Assembly (NCBI GenBank): GCA_964019335.1
Contig: OZ025729.1
Span: 124,001 to 188,000 of the forward strand
Direction of reading: 5' to 3'
Length of the DNA stretch: 64,000 bases
Origin: Diplonema japonicum
Lineage: Eukaryota > Euglenozoa > Diplonemea > Diplonemida > Diplonemidae
How positions within the stretch are numbered: position 1 is the stretch's first letter; each line of letters opens with the position of its first letter. The position numbers and the translations under genes were made by a program. Below the pieces are notes generated by a model. The model ran no database searches and had not been told where the DNA came from. It worked only from the letters and a program-made list of their open reading frames with translations. Below are positions 21,088-31,701 of this stretch, piece by piece.

Positions 21088-21356
21088 CGTTCGGGAAGTA
21101 CAAAAAATTTCTTTCTTTCCTTTTTTTTTTTGTATAAATGATGAGGGAGGCAAAGAAAGACACCCCCCCCTCCCTGGAAGGCAAAAAAAAAATAAAAAAA
21201 AAGGGCCCTCCTTTTTTTTTTTTTTTGGTCGGCCGTTCACGGGTGAGGGTTGAGAGGGTGCCCCCTCTATTTTTTTTTTTTATTTCCCTGCTCGTGGCGC
21301 ACAAACAAATGAAAGCGCCAAACTAGTTTTTTTTTTTTTTCTTCTTCTATTTTCAT

Positions 21357-21413
21357 GTGGGGCAGCAGGGCCTTTGAGTGCGGTAACGGCACCGCATAGG
21401 TGTGAAGCCCCAC
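21357..21413 (+). other. Two-stem inverted repeat (possible structured RNA)
   Basis: GTGGGGC at 21357-21363 pairs with GCCCCAC at 21407-21413 and encloses a second perfect stem, TGCGGT/ACCGCA (21379-21384 with 21391-21396), with loop AACGGC. No tRNA or snoRNA signature is recognised. It could be a chance palindrome or transposon remnant. Confidence 0.3.
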
Positions 21414-22151
21414 CACCCTTTTGACTTGTGTCACCTTGACGTTAAAAGATCGAAGGGTTTTTTTTTTTTTTTTTTACTTTTTCTTTCACACTCCCTCAAG
21501 ACTCAGTGATAACATCACAAAAGCTAACTGTCCCTCAGGTTTTTCTTCCCCCCCCCCTTTCTTTTTACCTTTAAGCCAGCCCTCATGTCTCCAAAGGTAT
21601 TACATCATGAGAGATATGAAATATTCTTTTTTTTTTTTGTTTACAGCGTAATGAGCTATTTTATTAGGTAAAATCCCGCTCGTGCTACGCAAACAAATGA
21701 AGAGATTTCCCCGTAGCCTGTTCCAATCTTTACTACCCTTCTTTTCTGTCTCCATTTTTGCCTTGGCTCTCTCCTTCCTCCTCCTTTTTTTTCGAATTTT
21801 TTTTTTTTTTTTTTTTGAATGTCTTCTCATTTTTTTTTCTTTCCTCTCTCTCTCTTCTTTTTTTTTCTTTTTTTTTAAAAAGAGAGGGAGAGAGGGGGAC
21901 AAAAAAAAAATGAAAGAAAGAAGGGAAAAAAAAAAAAAAAAAAAACTCAAAAAAGAAAAGGGAATGGAGGGACTTAGAGGAACCTTACTCTGCCAAACTG
22001 CAGTAGTTTTATTCAACGCCCGATATCTCAAAGCCAGCTGGCCACTCTCGGCTCTAAGGGGGCTACCGAGAGAATTTTCGAAATTTCGAAAAAAAACGCT
22101 TTTCTTTTTTTTCGAGGCGTCCTGCCACATACCGCAGGTACCCTTAAATGT

Positions 22152-22182
<31 letters not shown>

Positions 22183-22609
22183 GAAGGAAAAATATCTTCT
22201 TTGGGATTTCTATGGTTGGCATTTGGAATAAGAAGACTTCAAACAGGGGGTGCTAAAACGGGTTTTAGAGATACGAGCGTGTAAAAAAATCTGGGGTATT
22301 TCTATTTTTTTTCTTCTCCCCCTCCCTCCCCCTCTTTAGCTGTATCCTTCATTTTTTTCTCTTTTTTTTTTTCTTTTTCTTTTGCGTGATGCAACACGAT
22401 GTGGCGTGTTTTGGTTTTTTAAGGTATTTAAAAAAAACCTTTTTTTTTTTTTTTTTTTTTTTTTTTGAATTCGTTGCTTTCTTCCCTTCTTCTCTCTTCT
22501 TCATGGCTTTTTTTTCAAATCAAATGCCAAACTAGTTTTTGTGTGTTTCTTTCTTGTTGCCACTTTTTGGACTTATTGGCGTGAATTTTCTTTTAATCTT
22601 TTTTTTTAT

Positions 22610-22648
22610 GAATGGTGAGCACCCCCATGCACACCGAAACCTTATCGA
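22610..22648 (+). repeat. LINE family A 3'-tail fragment
   Basis: GTGAGCACCCCCATGCACAC followed by CTTATCGA matches the last 40 bp of the 188-2814 element with a few substitutions and runs into a T-run. Confidence 0.7.
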
Positions 22649-22760
22649 TTTTTTTTTTTCTCTTAGAATGTGGGTGAGAACTCTTCTTTGAATTCTGTTG
22701 ACTCCCTTTTCGTCACTTTGGCCAGCCGGAAAAAAAAAAAAAAAAAAAAAAAAAAACCCT

Positions 22761-25041
22761 ACTTAAAGGGGGGGGGTCCGAATAATTCCCTCCCAAAATA
22801 ATGTGTTTTTTCCCAAAATAATTCTTTTTTTTTTTTCGGGGATTTTTCCGCTCCAAATTTCCCAAATAATTCCCGACCCCCTTTCTTTTTTTTGGGGGGA
22901 CCGGGGGGTGGGGGGGTCACATGGTAGTCGTACAACGGGTTTTTCTCAGTTGCGCCTGTGCAGGGTTCTAGCCTACCTAACCCATGTATACACCCCTTTT
23001 TTGACCAAAAGGTCGATTTCCGCCTGGTTTTGGGCACTTTTTGGGCACTTACGAGCAATTCTTTTGCATTTTTGAACAGGGGACCACGGGGTTTGGCACC
23101 TGGGGGTTATTGTGGGGGACTATTTTTCTTAACGCAAGAAGCTAGATGGTTCGTGATGAACGGTTCAAAATTTCATGGTTTCATACTTAGTTCGAAGGCG
23201 CTTTGTGGGTGGCCCGGGTGCTTCTGCGTTGCCGGAAGGCACGTGGATTCATGTGTTGACAGCTTATCCAGTATTTGCTTTCATGGCCCGCAATGTCAAT
23301 ATTTCCATTCCTGAGCAAGATCCCAAAGCTGTGCCGTAGCCCACTGGCGGTATTGTGAGGCTGCTTACGCAAGTAAGAGTGCTGGCCCGGCGAGCTACGA
23401 GGGCAAAACCCTCATTTTCTTCTAGGAGATGAGAAATATGTTATAGTGCGACATGATCAGACTGGAACGGCCGCCCCGGGGCATCCTCTGCTCAACCCGG
23501 CGGACGTGGGAGGCCCTTCTTCGGAAGGTGCCAGTCGCTTGACCAGTGCCGTCGAATGCGCGCTATATTTTATAAATACATATAACAATCGATTGAAAAG
23601 GAAATGTACGTATTGTGAAGCTGCTTCTGTGTGGCACCGGCGATTCAGACCTCCCGCCATTTTGAGGGGGTTAGGGGGGGGCTGTGGCATGCCCCAAGCA
23701 GCCGAGGCGGGACGTTGGTTGATGAATGCAGCAGAGAGCACCGAATCAACGTGGCACTGTGGGTAGAGCAGGCACATGAGAAAGGTCATGCAACTGCTCG
23801 ACACCTTTAGCTGTATGCGGTCTCGCGGCTACCTTCCAGGTAGTTCCGAGGAGACCATACAGCTAAGGGCACTTAGCGAAGTAAGCACTTTGAAGGAGTC
23901 GGACCCTTTAGACAGTGCAGCACAGAACGTTGTTGCGGGTGTTACAATGGACACTACACCTGACGAGACTAGCCTCCCAAGCCCTTGCAGCTTCTCAAGC
24001 CCCAACAGATTCTCAAGCCTCTCAGACCCCCGCAACCTCCCAGCAACCACCTAACGCCAAAACCAGGCGGTTTGTCTGCAACGTTTGTGGGTTCTCCACA
24101 ACCTGGGAGAAAAACTGTGTTAAAACTTCCCTTAGGAAAAAAAAGGGCATGAAAAAAATCTTGGCACGATTTGGCATGTTAAGATTTCCGAAGTGCCCCT
24201 GCTTTCCATGTGGCAGGCTCCCCAGCCCAAATAAGTACAACCCAAATAAGTGTATTCCAAATAATTCTTTTTATTTCACTCTTCAGAAATTACTTCACGC
24301 ACTGGGGGGCCCATTACTTCACGCTAAATCTCATTACTTCACGCTAAATCTCATTACTTCACGGTGAAATAATGGCCTGTTTTCCGTGAAGTAATAGGGG
24401 GTTTCCGTTAAATAATATGCCTCGGTAGGCCAATTTTTGCCTCGGTTCGGTTCCCAGTGGGGCTACTTTTTCCTCTCAGTTTGCTATTTCCCCCCAGGTT
24501 CAGCTCAATTGGCCAACTTTTGCCTCGGCTCAGTTCCAAGTTGGACTACTTTTTCCTCCCAATTTGCCCACTTTTGGCTAGGCCTTGTTCCCAGTTTCTG
24601 TGGGTAACTCTTCTGTGGGTAAGGGTAACTTAGTCAGCTTACCCAAGCTCCCCAAAAGACTTCAAAATACCGAAGCAGCAGAAAAAAAGGAGCCAGCGGC
24701 CGCGCCAGGTATGGGAAGGCCTGATTAGAGATGGTGACAGTGGCAATGCCAGCGACAGCGGCAGCTCTAAGTCAACAAAAGGAGGAAAAACAACTTGTAT
24801 TGTAACCTTTGTAACCCCTCTCTTGTTGTACCCCTTGTCACCCTGTTGTGCCCCTCGTGGTGAAGTAATTTCAGAGTGTCGTGAAATAAAACCACTTACC
24901 TACCGCCAAGTAATGCTTTACCGACCTCGAGGTAACGGTAAAGTCATTACTTGTTGGCAGTAAATAGCTATTTTTTGGAGCCCAAACACCCCCCCCTCCA
25001 CTGCCCAAATAAAGGGATTATTCGGACCCCCCCTTTACTTA
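22761..25041. mobile_element. 2.3-kb TIR element with G-run ends, carrying a nested MITE
   Basis: Left end AAAGGGGGGGGGTCCGAATAAT and right end, reverse-complemented, AAAGGGGGGGTCCGAATAAT form inverted repeats of about 25-30 bp. CCAAATAA/CCAAAATAA motifs follow both ends. The interior (22900-24260) is moderately complex, with short ORFs holding CxxC pairs (for example FVCNVCG near 24070), but no transposase is recognised. The MITE M1 copy at 24270-24975 lies inside. No clear target-site duplication was found. It is probably a non-autonomous or decayed DNA transposon. Confidence 0.6.
24270..24975 (-). mobile_element. MITE-like element, family M1, copy 2 (inverted)
   Basis: Reverse complement of 8045-8731 with very few differences by eye. 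The main difference is one additional copy of a 19-20 nt unit (ATTACTTCACGCTAAATCTC), present once in copy 1 and twice here. Copies in opposite orientation 16 kb apart imply recent movement or gene conversion. Confidence 0.82.
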
Positions 25042-25912
25042 CCATAAAAAAAATATGAGCCATCCGTTGGAAGTAAATAGCTTAAATTGCTCTTTATATC
25101 TTCTTTTTTTTTTGCACACAAAACGCCTCTTACTTAGATGAACGGACGGGGGAGGGAGTCACCCATTTTCAAGGGGGGAAAATGTACTTCTTTTTACATC
25201 TCATGCGTACAGGGGGGGGGGGGGGGTGTAGCAAGACACGTAAAGGTTACCTGGGCCAAAAAGCCTTTATATCAACACCGTAGATTTTGAAATTCACGTA
25301 ATACCCAAAACCGAATTTTTTTTTTTATTGTACATTATCAAAAAAAAAAAGAAAAAAAAAAGAAAAAAAAAAAACTACACTACGTTTTTTTTCGCGAATT
25401 TTGGATTTTCCAATTTGCTTTTTACCCTGTTTGTAGTTTTCCTCAACAAAAATAAATAAATAAAAAATAATAAATAATAGTAACAATTGTTGGGGGCACG
25501 AGCGATTGTATTTTTCTTTTTTCAAATGTTTTGCGTTGTTTCTTCCTTTTTTTAAAAAAAAAAAAAAATCAATGCACGCAAGCCAGATTTTTATTTCTTT
25601 TTTTTTTTTCCTGGTACCGGGCATTAGAATTTATTCGAACAAATTTCATTAGGAATTTGTTTTCCTGTTTTCTTTTTTTTTTTTTTTTCAATATATTTAT
25701 TTCACTCTTCTGAAATTACTTCACGCACTCCCCCCTTCACGGTGAATTAATGGCCCTTTACTGTGAGGTTTTTGGGCTTTTCCTCAGATATGCCTTCGGC
25801 CAACTTTTTTGGACCCCACCCGAAGGCAGCCGGATCTTCGAAAAAAAATTTTTTTTTCAACAGGATAAGGGAGGGGGAGGGGGGGTGTGAGGGAAAAAAA
25901 AAAAAAAAAAAA
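25042..25912. other. Homopolymer-rich intergenic region with a MITE end fragment
   Basis: No gene is supported. 25697-25770 (TTTATTTCACTCTTCTGAAA, then TTACTTCACGCAC) matches one end of MITE M1. A G-run near 25211-25226 and several A/T-runs fill the rest. Confidence 0.65.
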
Positions 25913-26357
25913 ATGTTGAAAAGAACGTTGTACCGGCTGTATCCCGTTGGTGGTCCGCACGAGAAAAAAAACAAACCTATGTCCTACGCCCCAGGAAAGA
26001 AGTGGAGTATTGTGAACATACAACAAGAGGGTCCTGTGAAGAAGGACACTAGAAACATCACAGAGAGGGGGCACGTGATGAAGCTGATATACATGTTACA
26101 GCCGATTACGATGAGCGATCTGTGGGAGGAAATGTTTCGGTCTCCGTTCAATCCGATACACTCCCACGCGCAGCTGAGAAACATAATTTTATTTTTGAGG
26201 AAAGATATGCAGGTGTGGGTGATTTAGGGGAAAAAAAAAAAAAAAAAAAAAAATAAGGTATACATGCGGTTGGACCCCGACGACCTTCAATTTTACATCT
26301 ACCTGTATCCACAATGGGCCAGGCTTGCTAAGCACTATATTGGTTTGTTCACATCCC

Positions 26358-26394
<37 letters not shown>

Positions 26395-27351
26395 AGAAAT
26401 TGAAAAGAAAATCGAGCAAGAAGAAGCAGCCGACCTCGCGCAAAATCCCCCCCCTGCCTACCCGCCTGACCCACTGAGATATTACTACCAGTATCTGGAT
26501 CTACAGGTTTGTGTGAGGAAAAAAAGAAAAAAAAAGAATTGTTTGAAAACGGGGAATATGAGAAAGCAGTAGGAAAGTTAATGAATTTTGCGCCAAGGTT
26601 GCCCGTCTTCCCACTGAATTTTGAAGAAAAAAAAAAAAAAAGAATTTGCTCAACTCGAAAAATTCACCACTGAGGAGCCTGCTACAAAATAAATAATAGT
26701 TTGATTTTCCCAGCAGAATCTGTGATTTTTATTTATCGTTTTTTGCCCTCCGACCTAGTGTTTTTTTTTTTTTGGCTGGGGACGTTTTATATTTGGCATG
26801 CTAAAAAATAAAATAATGGCAGAAAAGAAAAGAAAAGAAAAAAAAGGGGAGAACCAGTAGTCGGGCTACTAGTCAGACTCTGTCTACTACTTCTTCTGCT
26901 TGATAATCACATGGATTCTGATATCATGGGTGCTTGTCGCACATTGTGCCTTGAGAAAGTGGGCTTTGGTCCACGTACGCCCTACGTTGGGGAGCATCAA
27001 CTCACATGCAACAATCTTACCTAACTCATAGAAAGCGGTCTTCCCAAGCACTGCTTCAATTGGCTTGTCATCTCTTAGGTTCAGCCACCACTGATCACAA
27101 ACTTGCAAGAAACATGAGGAAAAAAATAAAGTTATTATTAAGTTACTTTTTTTTTGATGTTTCTAGCCAAAACAAGGGAAAATAAATAAAGTCTACGGGG
27201 TCCCCAGCCAAAAACACTAGGGAGGGGGGGGGCAAAAAGATAAATAAAAAAATAAAATAAAAAAAAAAAAACACACACACAGGAGCAATTTGCCCGCAGA
27301 AGGATAGAGGAGCTGGAAAGCAGCGGCAAAACTGTCTCCGATAAAGTGTAA
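25913..27351 (+). CDS. Multi-exon gene of unknown function (model incomplete)
   Basis: Start codon after an A-run. Exon 1 (25913-26212) encodes 100 residues beginning MLKRTLYRLYPVGG and including VMKLIYMLQPITMSDLWEE. Exon 2 (26258-26342) reads VYMRLDPDDLQFYIYLYPQW. Exon 3 (26397-26506) reads EIEKKIEQEEAADLAQNPPP and ends YYYQYLDLQ. A further coding stretch at 26527-26640 (ELFENGEYEKAVGKLMNFAP) follows, but the join needs an implausible 20-nt intron or a length error in an A-run. The frame also breaks at the A-run at 26626-26641. A likely last exon is 27283-27351 (EQFARRRIEELESSGKTVSD, then KV and stop) after an ACACACAG acceptor. The basic N-terminus could be a mitochondrial targeting region. 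No family is recognised. Confidence 0.55.
26213..26257 (+). other. Intron in the 25.9-kb gene (45 nt)
   Basis: GTGTGGGTGATTTAGGGG, an A-run, then ATAAG; phase 0. It contains an in-frame TAG if retained. Confidence 0.8.
26343..26396 (+). other. Intron in the 25.9-kb gene (54 nt)
   Basis: GTTTGTTCACATCCCC, an A-run of about 35, then CAG; phase 1. A multiple of three, it otherwise reads as poly-Lys. Confidence 0.75.
26887..27096 (-). other. Possible coding fragment on the - strand
   Basis: An open frame of about 70 codons reading VCDQWWLNLRDDKPIEAVLG with a Lys-rich end and stop. The composition is unlike the surrounding homopolymers and looks coding. Upstream on the - strand lies a T-rich stretch ending TTGCAAG, like an acceptor. 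It has no recognised homology and could be a captured exon or transposon relic inside an intron of the + strand gene. Confidence 0.35.
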
Positions 27352-27518
27352 CAAAAAAAAAATCAAAACAAAAAAAAAAAAAAAAAAAAAAGTGTGGATT
27401 TTTTTTTCTTTTTTTTCTCATTCCTTCCCCCCCCCCCCCCCCAATATTCTAAATTTCTATTTCAAAACACAACACAAAAAGAAGAAGCGGGTTGAAAAAC
27501 AAAAACAAACAAAAAAAA

Positions 27519-30500
27519 ATGCATATTTACATAAAATCCATCACATTTGGTGGATTTAGATCCTACAAGGAAGGCGGGCTGTTAGGCCTCGACAGGAAGA
27601 AGGGGGAAGAGTTCAGCCCGATGGTGAACATGGTGGTCGGAAAGAACGGAAGCGGTAAAAGCAATTTCTTCGCCGCGATCCAATTCGTCCTAGGCCAAGG
27701 CAAGTACCGCACCATCCCTACAAAGGACCGCAAGGAGCTCATCCACGAGGGAGCCGGGAACAAGGTTCTGTCCGCATACGTAGAGATCCAGCTGGACAAC
27801 AGCGAAGGAAGGTTCTCCTTTGACACCGAAGCCAAAACCATCGTGATCAGAAGAACCCTCGGCCAGAAGAAAGACGAATACAGGGTAAACGACAGGTCCA
27901 CAACTGCAGCAGAACTACAGTCAATGTTGGAAGCAGCCGGGTTCTCCCCTTCCAACCCATACAACATTGTCGAACAAGGCAAAGTCAGCACACTGGCAAC
28001 CATGAAAGACACATACCGCTTTAACATTCTAAAAGAAGTTGCCGGTACACATGTGTACGAGGACCGACGTTCGCAAAGCATGAAACTCATCACCCAAGCA
28101 GAGACAGACATGGCAGCCGTGGCCGACAACATCTCCACCATTAAAAGCAAGCTTGAAGAACTTGGCGAGGAACGTGAAGAATTCAAAGTCCACCAAGCGC
28201 TTCACCAAAGCCTTAAGTGTCTTCAATACGTGACAGCGAAGGCTGAAAAAGATGCTGCTTCAAAGGCCCTACGTGACCATGACGCGGCCTTCAGCGACAA
28301 GGACAAAGCCGTGCAGGAAACGTACACCGTTCTCCAGGAAAAAATGCAGAATATCAAACAGTTGGAACGCTCCGCAGCGTCTGCAGGTGTGTCGCATCAA
28401 CAGTTGAAACGGCAGAAGGACATTGTCATGCAGGAGCGAACAGGCTGGCTCCGCCGTCACGCCCGTGCAAGGGTTGCTTCGTCTGTCATCGCCAACGATA
28501 AGCAAGACGCCATTGAGGAAAAAGCGCGTACAGAAAACGCGCTCGCTGCCGTCAGCAAAGAGATCGCCGCGAAGCAGGCTGCCTTGGAGAAGCAAGGAAA
28601 AGCCCTCCACGCCGCCGACGAAAAATCCGCGGTTTCCTTAATGGGTTTGAACGAGCTTTCCTCCCGCGTCGACCAGCTCGTCACGAAGAAAGGCAGGCAC
28701 AATCAATTCGGAACCCGAGCTGAACGAGACAAATATCTTAAAAAGGAAATCGCGCGTCAGAACAAAACCGTCGAGGGTGCGGAGGAGGACCTCGAGAAGC
28801 TTCAAGCAAAGCTGAACAGCATCCCGGAAGAAATTGAGAAACGCAGAGCCATCGCCAGCAACAAACGCAAGGAAATCGTGGACAACAAGAGCAACACCGA
28901 GAGCTCCGAACAGCTTAAAAAGCTCACCGCCGAGCGCGACAACCTCCACGAAAGGCGCAGGGTGCTCTTCAGACAACAAGGCGAGCTCCAGCATCAAATG
29001 GACGCATCCAGCGAAAAATACCAAGAGTGGAAGCAAAAACTCAACAAAACAATCCCAAGGGACATTCGGCAAGGTCTACAGTCAGTTGAACAGGTTCTTA
29101 GGGAAAACCAAGCCATCACAGGTGTGTACGGCCCTGTCATTGGACTGTTCTCGACCGACAAGGAATTATTCACAGCGTGCGATGTGATGGCGGGTACGTC
29201 GCTGTTCCACATTGTGGTCGAAACAAATGAAGTAGCGAGTAAGATTCTCAGGGCGTTGAACGAGAAGAAGCTGCCCGGGAGGCCCTCATTCTACCCGTTG
29301 AACAGAATGAACAGCAAGCCGAAAGACCTCCCAACCGCGGAAGACTGCTTCCCACTATTCTCCCGCTTGAAGTTCAAGGACATGTTCAAGGCAGTTCTCT
29401 CCGATTTGTACGGCCGTGTCCTCGTCTGCACGAACCTCCAAGCAGCCAGCGCTCACTCCAAAACCCATGGCTGCGATTGCGTCCTTGCAAACGGTGACAA
29501 AGTCGATGCAAGAGGTGGTATCTCCGGTGGGTTCTTAGATGCCCGTACATCACGCATAGCCTCTTCCATGGGGGAGCGTCGGGTTAAGGAGGAAATCGAC
29601 GGATTAAACAAGAAGCTGGAGGAGGCGAAACAAGAACAAGCCGCCATCGACCAGAAGGTCACATCGACCATGAACTCACTTCGAGACGCACAGGAGAAGC
29701 ATTCGAAGGCCGACCGTTCCAACGAAAAGGAAGCGCTCGACATCCGCGCAATTGAGAAAGACATCCAACAGCTCCACGAGGCCAAGGTCTCTCTCCAGAA
29801 GCAGATTTTGGAACAGAAATCCTTCGTAAAAGACACGGCAGCGAGGGCGAAAGCCGATGAAGAGGAGATGAAAACACCAATGGTGGACAAGCTTACCAGC
29901 GATGAGGCGAAAGAACTACAAACAAAACAAAACAGCCTCGACGAGGAGAAGAAGAAGCACGGGCATCTTGTCGCGAGCGCTGAAGAACTCCGTGTCGGGA
30001 CCACCCAGCTGCGCCAGTTCCTCCACGAAAACCTCTTGAAACGAGAGGACGAGCTTAAAGAAAAGCTTGCAAGGATCGACGCCCACACCACAACAGACCC
30101 CACAGGCCAGGAAAACGAAACCGATCTCGTCAAAAAACGAATCGACACTTTAGAAGCAAACCTCGAGACAATCGAGAAACAGATCGACGACGCCCTGCAA
30201 CAGCGTACAAGCTTCACGAGGAAAGCAGAGGTGGAACGTGTGTCTCTGCAAAAACTCACACAAGGGTCGCACAAAGCAAGGGAGGAACAGGACAAGCAGA
30301 AGCTCAAACGCATGGGGCACCTTAGCAAATTTGAGACCGCCGCGGAGCAAATCCGCAAGCTCGGCCCACTGCCGTCAAATGTCTCAAAGTTCGAGAGCAT
30401 GGACTTCAAACGGATTCACACAGAGATGGCGAAGACAAAGGCCAAGCTAGGCGGCCTGACAAAAGTCAACAAAAAGGCCTTCGACCAGTACAGCATGCTG

Positions 30501-30529
30501 TCGGAGATGCTGGATGGACTGGTATGGGG

Positions 30530-30560
<31 letters not shown>

Positions 30561-31226
30561 TCACAGTCGGTGGAACAGAAGAAAAGGTTGAACGACCGTG
30601 CCACGCTGCAGAGCCTTGTTGATGATTGTGATGCGAAGAAGGACGAGGCTGTGCTGCGGACTTTCAAGCAAGTGAAGCTTGGGTTCGAGAGGAATTTCAA
30701 GGACCTCGTCGGTCACGAGCGTGCCAGTGCCGAACTGATCCTTCACAGGGCGCCTACCGACGGCGACGAACCAAGGCAAAAAGCAACAAAAGTGGACCAG
30801 TTTGACGCTGTTGGTGTTAAGGTCGACTTTGGTGTCGGCGGTGGGGTCGGTGCGGGAGGAAAGTCCTTAGAGCGCCTTTCTGGAGGGCAGAAGTCCTTGG
30901 TTGCGCTGGCTTTTATCTTCGCTATCCAACAAAGCGATCCTGCTCCCTTTTACATTTTCGACGAGATCGACTCGGCACTTGACTCTGAGTACAGATCCAA
31001 CGTGGCAAGAAAAATACAGGAGCTGAGCAAATCGGCTCAGTTCTTGATCGTGTCGTTCAAAAGGGAAATGCTCGACATCGGGCACAAGCACTTCCGTATT
31101 TCTTTTGAGAACAAAGTTTCCCGCCTTGCAAGGTGCACCGCTGAGGAAGCTCACCGTGTTTTGTCCAATAAGCGCCAAAGGGTCGTGGAAGACGTTGATA
31201 CGGAACAACCTACTCAGGAGACCTAG
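27519..31226 (+). CDS. SMC3: Cohesin subunit SMC3
   Basis: Exons 27519-30521 and 30567-31226 encode 1220 residues, close to human SMC3 (1217). SMC3 is the ATPase arm of cohesin, which holds sister chromatids together and extrudes loops. The Walker A motif GKNGSGKS is at residues 41-48. The Lys pair K117/K118 in RRTLGQKKDEY aligns with the Eco1/ESCO acetylation site of SMC3, which distinguishes it from SMC1. A coiled coil flanks a hinge at about residues 520-690 (ITGVYGPVIGLFS, then GGISGGFLDAR). The C-terminus has the signature LSGGQKSLVALA and Walker B FYIFDEIDSALD. The ATG follows an A-run. One short intron interrupts the C-terminal arm. Confidence 0.97.
30522..30566 (+). other. Intron of SMC3 (45 nt)
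   Basis: GTATGGGG, an A-run with one G, then TCACAG; phase 0. A multiple of three without a stop, it masquerades as a Lys stretch in the coiled coil. Removal restores MLDGL joined to SVEQKKR, matching the length of the family. Confidence 0.88.
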
Positions 31227-31701
31227 ATTTTTTATTTTTTATTTTTTTTTTCTTCTTCTTCATCGAGCGCTTTTAAGTGCGAAAAAAAAAAGGGGGGAAA
31301 AAAAATTAAATTGTCGTGCTTTTTGGCACGTTTCTTTTTTTTTTTTTTTCATTGCATAGATAGTTTTTTTTCTCTCTCTTTTTTTTAGACTCCCCCCCCC
31401 CCCCCTCCCCCTTTCTCTCCCCTGTTTTTTTTTTTCCCTCTTTTTTTTTCTCTTTTTTTTTACTACTACCTCTCATCCCCCCTTTTTTTTTATTCTATTC
31501 CCCTTCCCCCTTTTATTTTCTATTATCTCATTAATAGCCACAAAAAAAAAAACTCCCCCCCTTTAGAAAATAATATTCTCAATTTTTTTTTTTCCCACCC
31601 CCTTCTCTTCCCCCCCTTTTTTTTATATTTTCTACCAGCCGTCGGGGAAAAAAAAAAAAAAAATCCAAAAAAAAAAAGCGAAAAAAAAAAAAAAAAGAAA
31701 A
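31227..31701. other. Homopolymer-rich spacer
   Basis: T-, C- and A-runs only. A poly-A leader immediately precedes the next ATG. No gene is seen. Confidence 0.65.

Larger units (their letters stand above)
21088..22760. other. Gene desert with homopolymers and repeat fragments
   Basis: No supportable gene. It holds T-, A- and C-runs, a short recurring phrase (GCCAAACTAGTTTTT at about 21315 and 22526, and CAAACAAATGAA at about 21302 and 21692), a small inverted repeat at 21357-21413, and a LINE A tail at 22610-22648. Confidence 0.65.

Noticed and set aside
23446-24367. Open frames with CxxC pairs inside the 22.8-25.0 kb element
   Set aside because: They are short, in shifting frames and without recognisable transposase or zinc-finger signatures; noted only as element interior.
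24270-24400. CRISPR-like array from the repeated ATTACTTCACG motif
   Set aside because: Only a few short tandem units without regular spacers, in a eukaryotic transposon end.
29453-30409. 318-codon open frame on the - strand inside SMC3
   Set aside because: It is a Ser/Cys/Phe-rich shadow of the coiled-coil coding strand; SMC3 homology is unambiguous.
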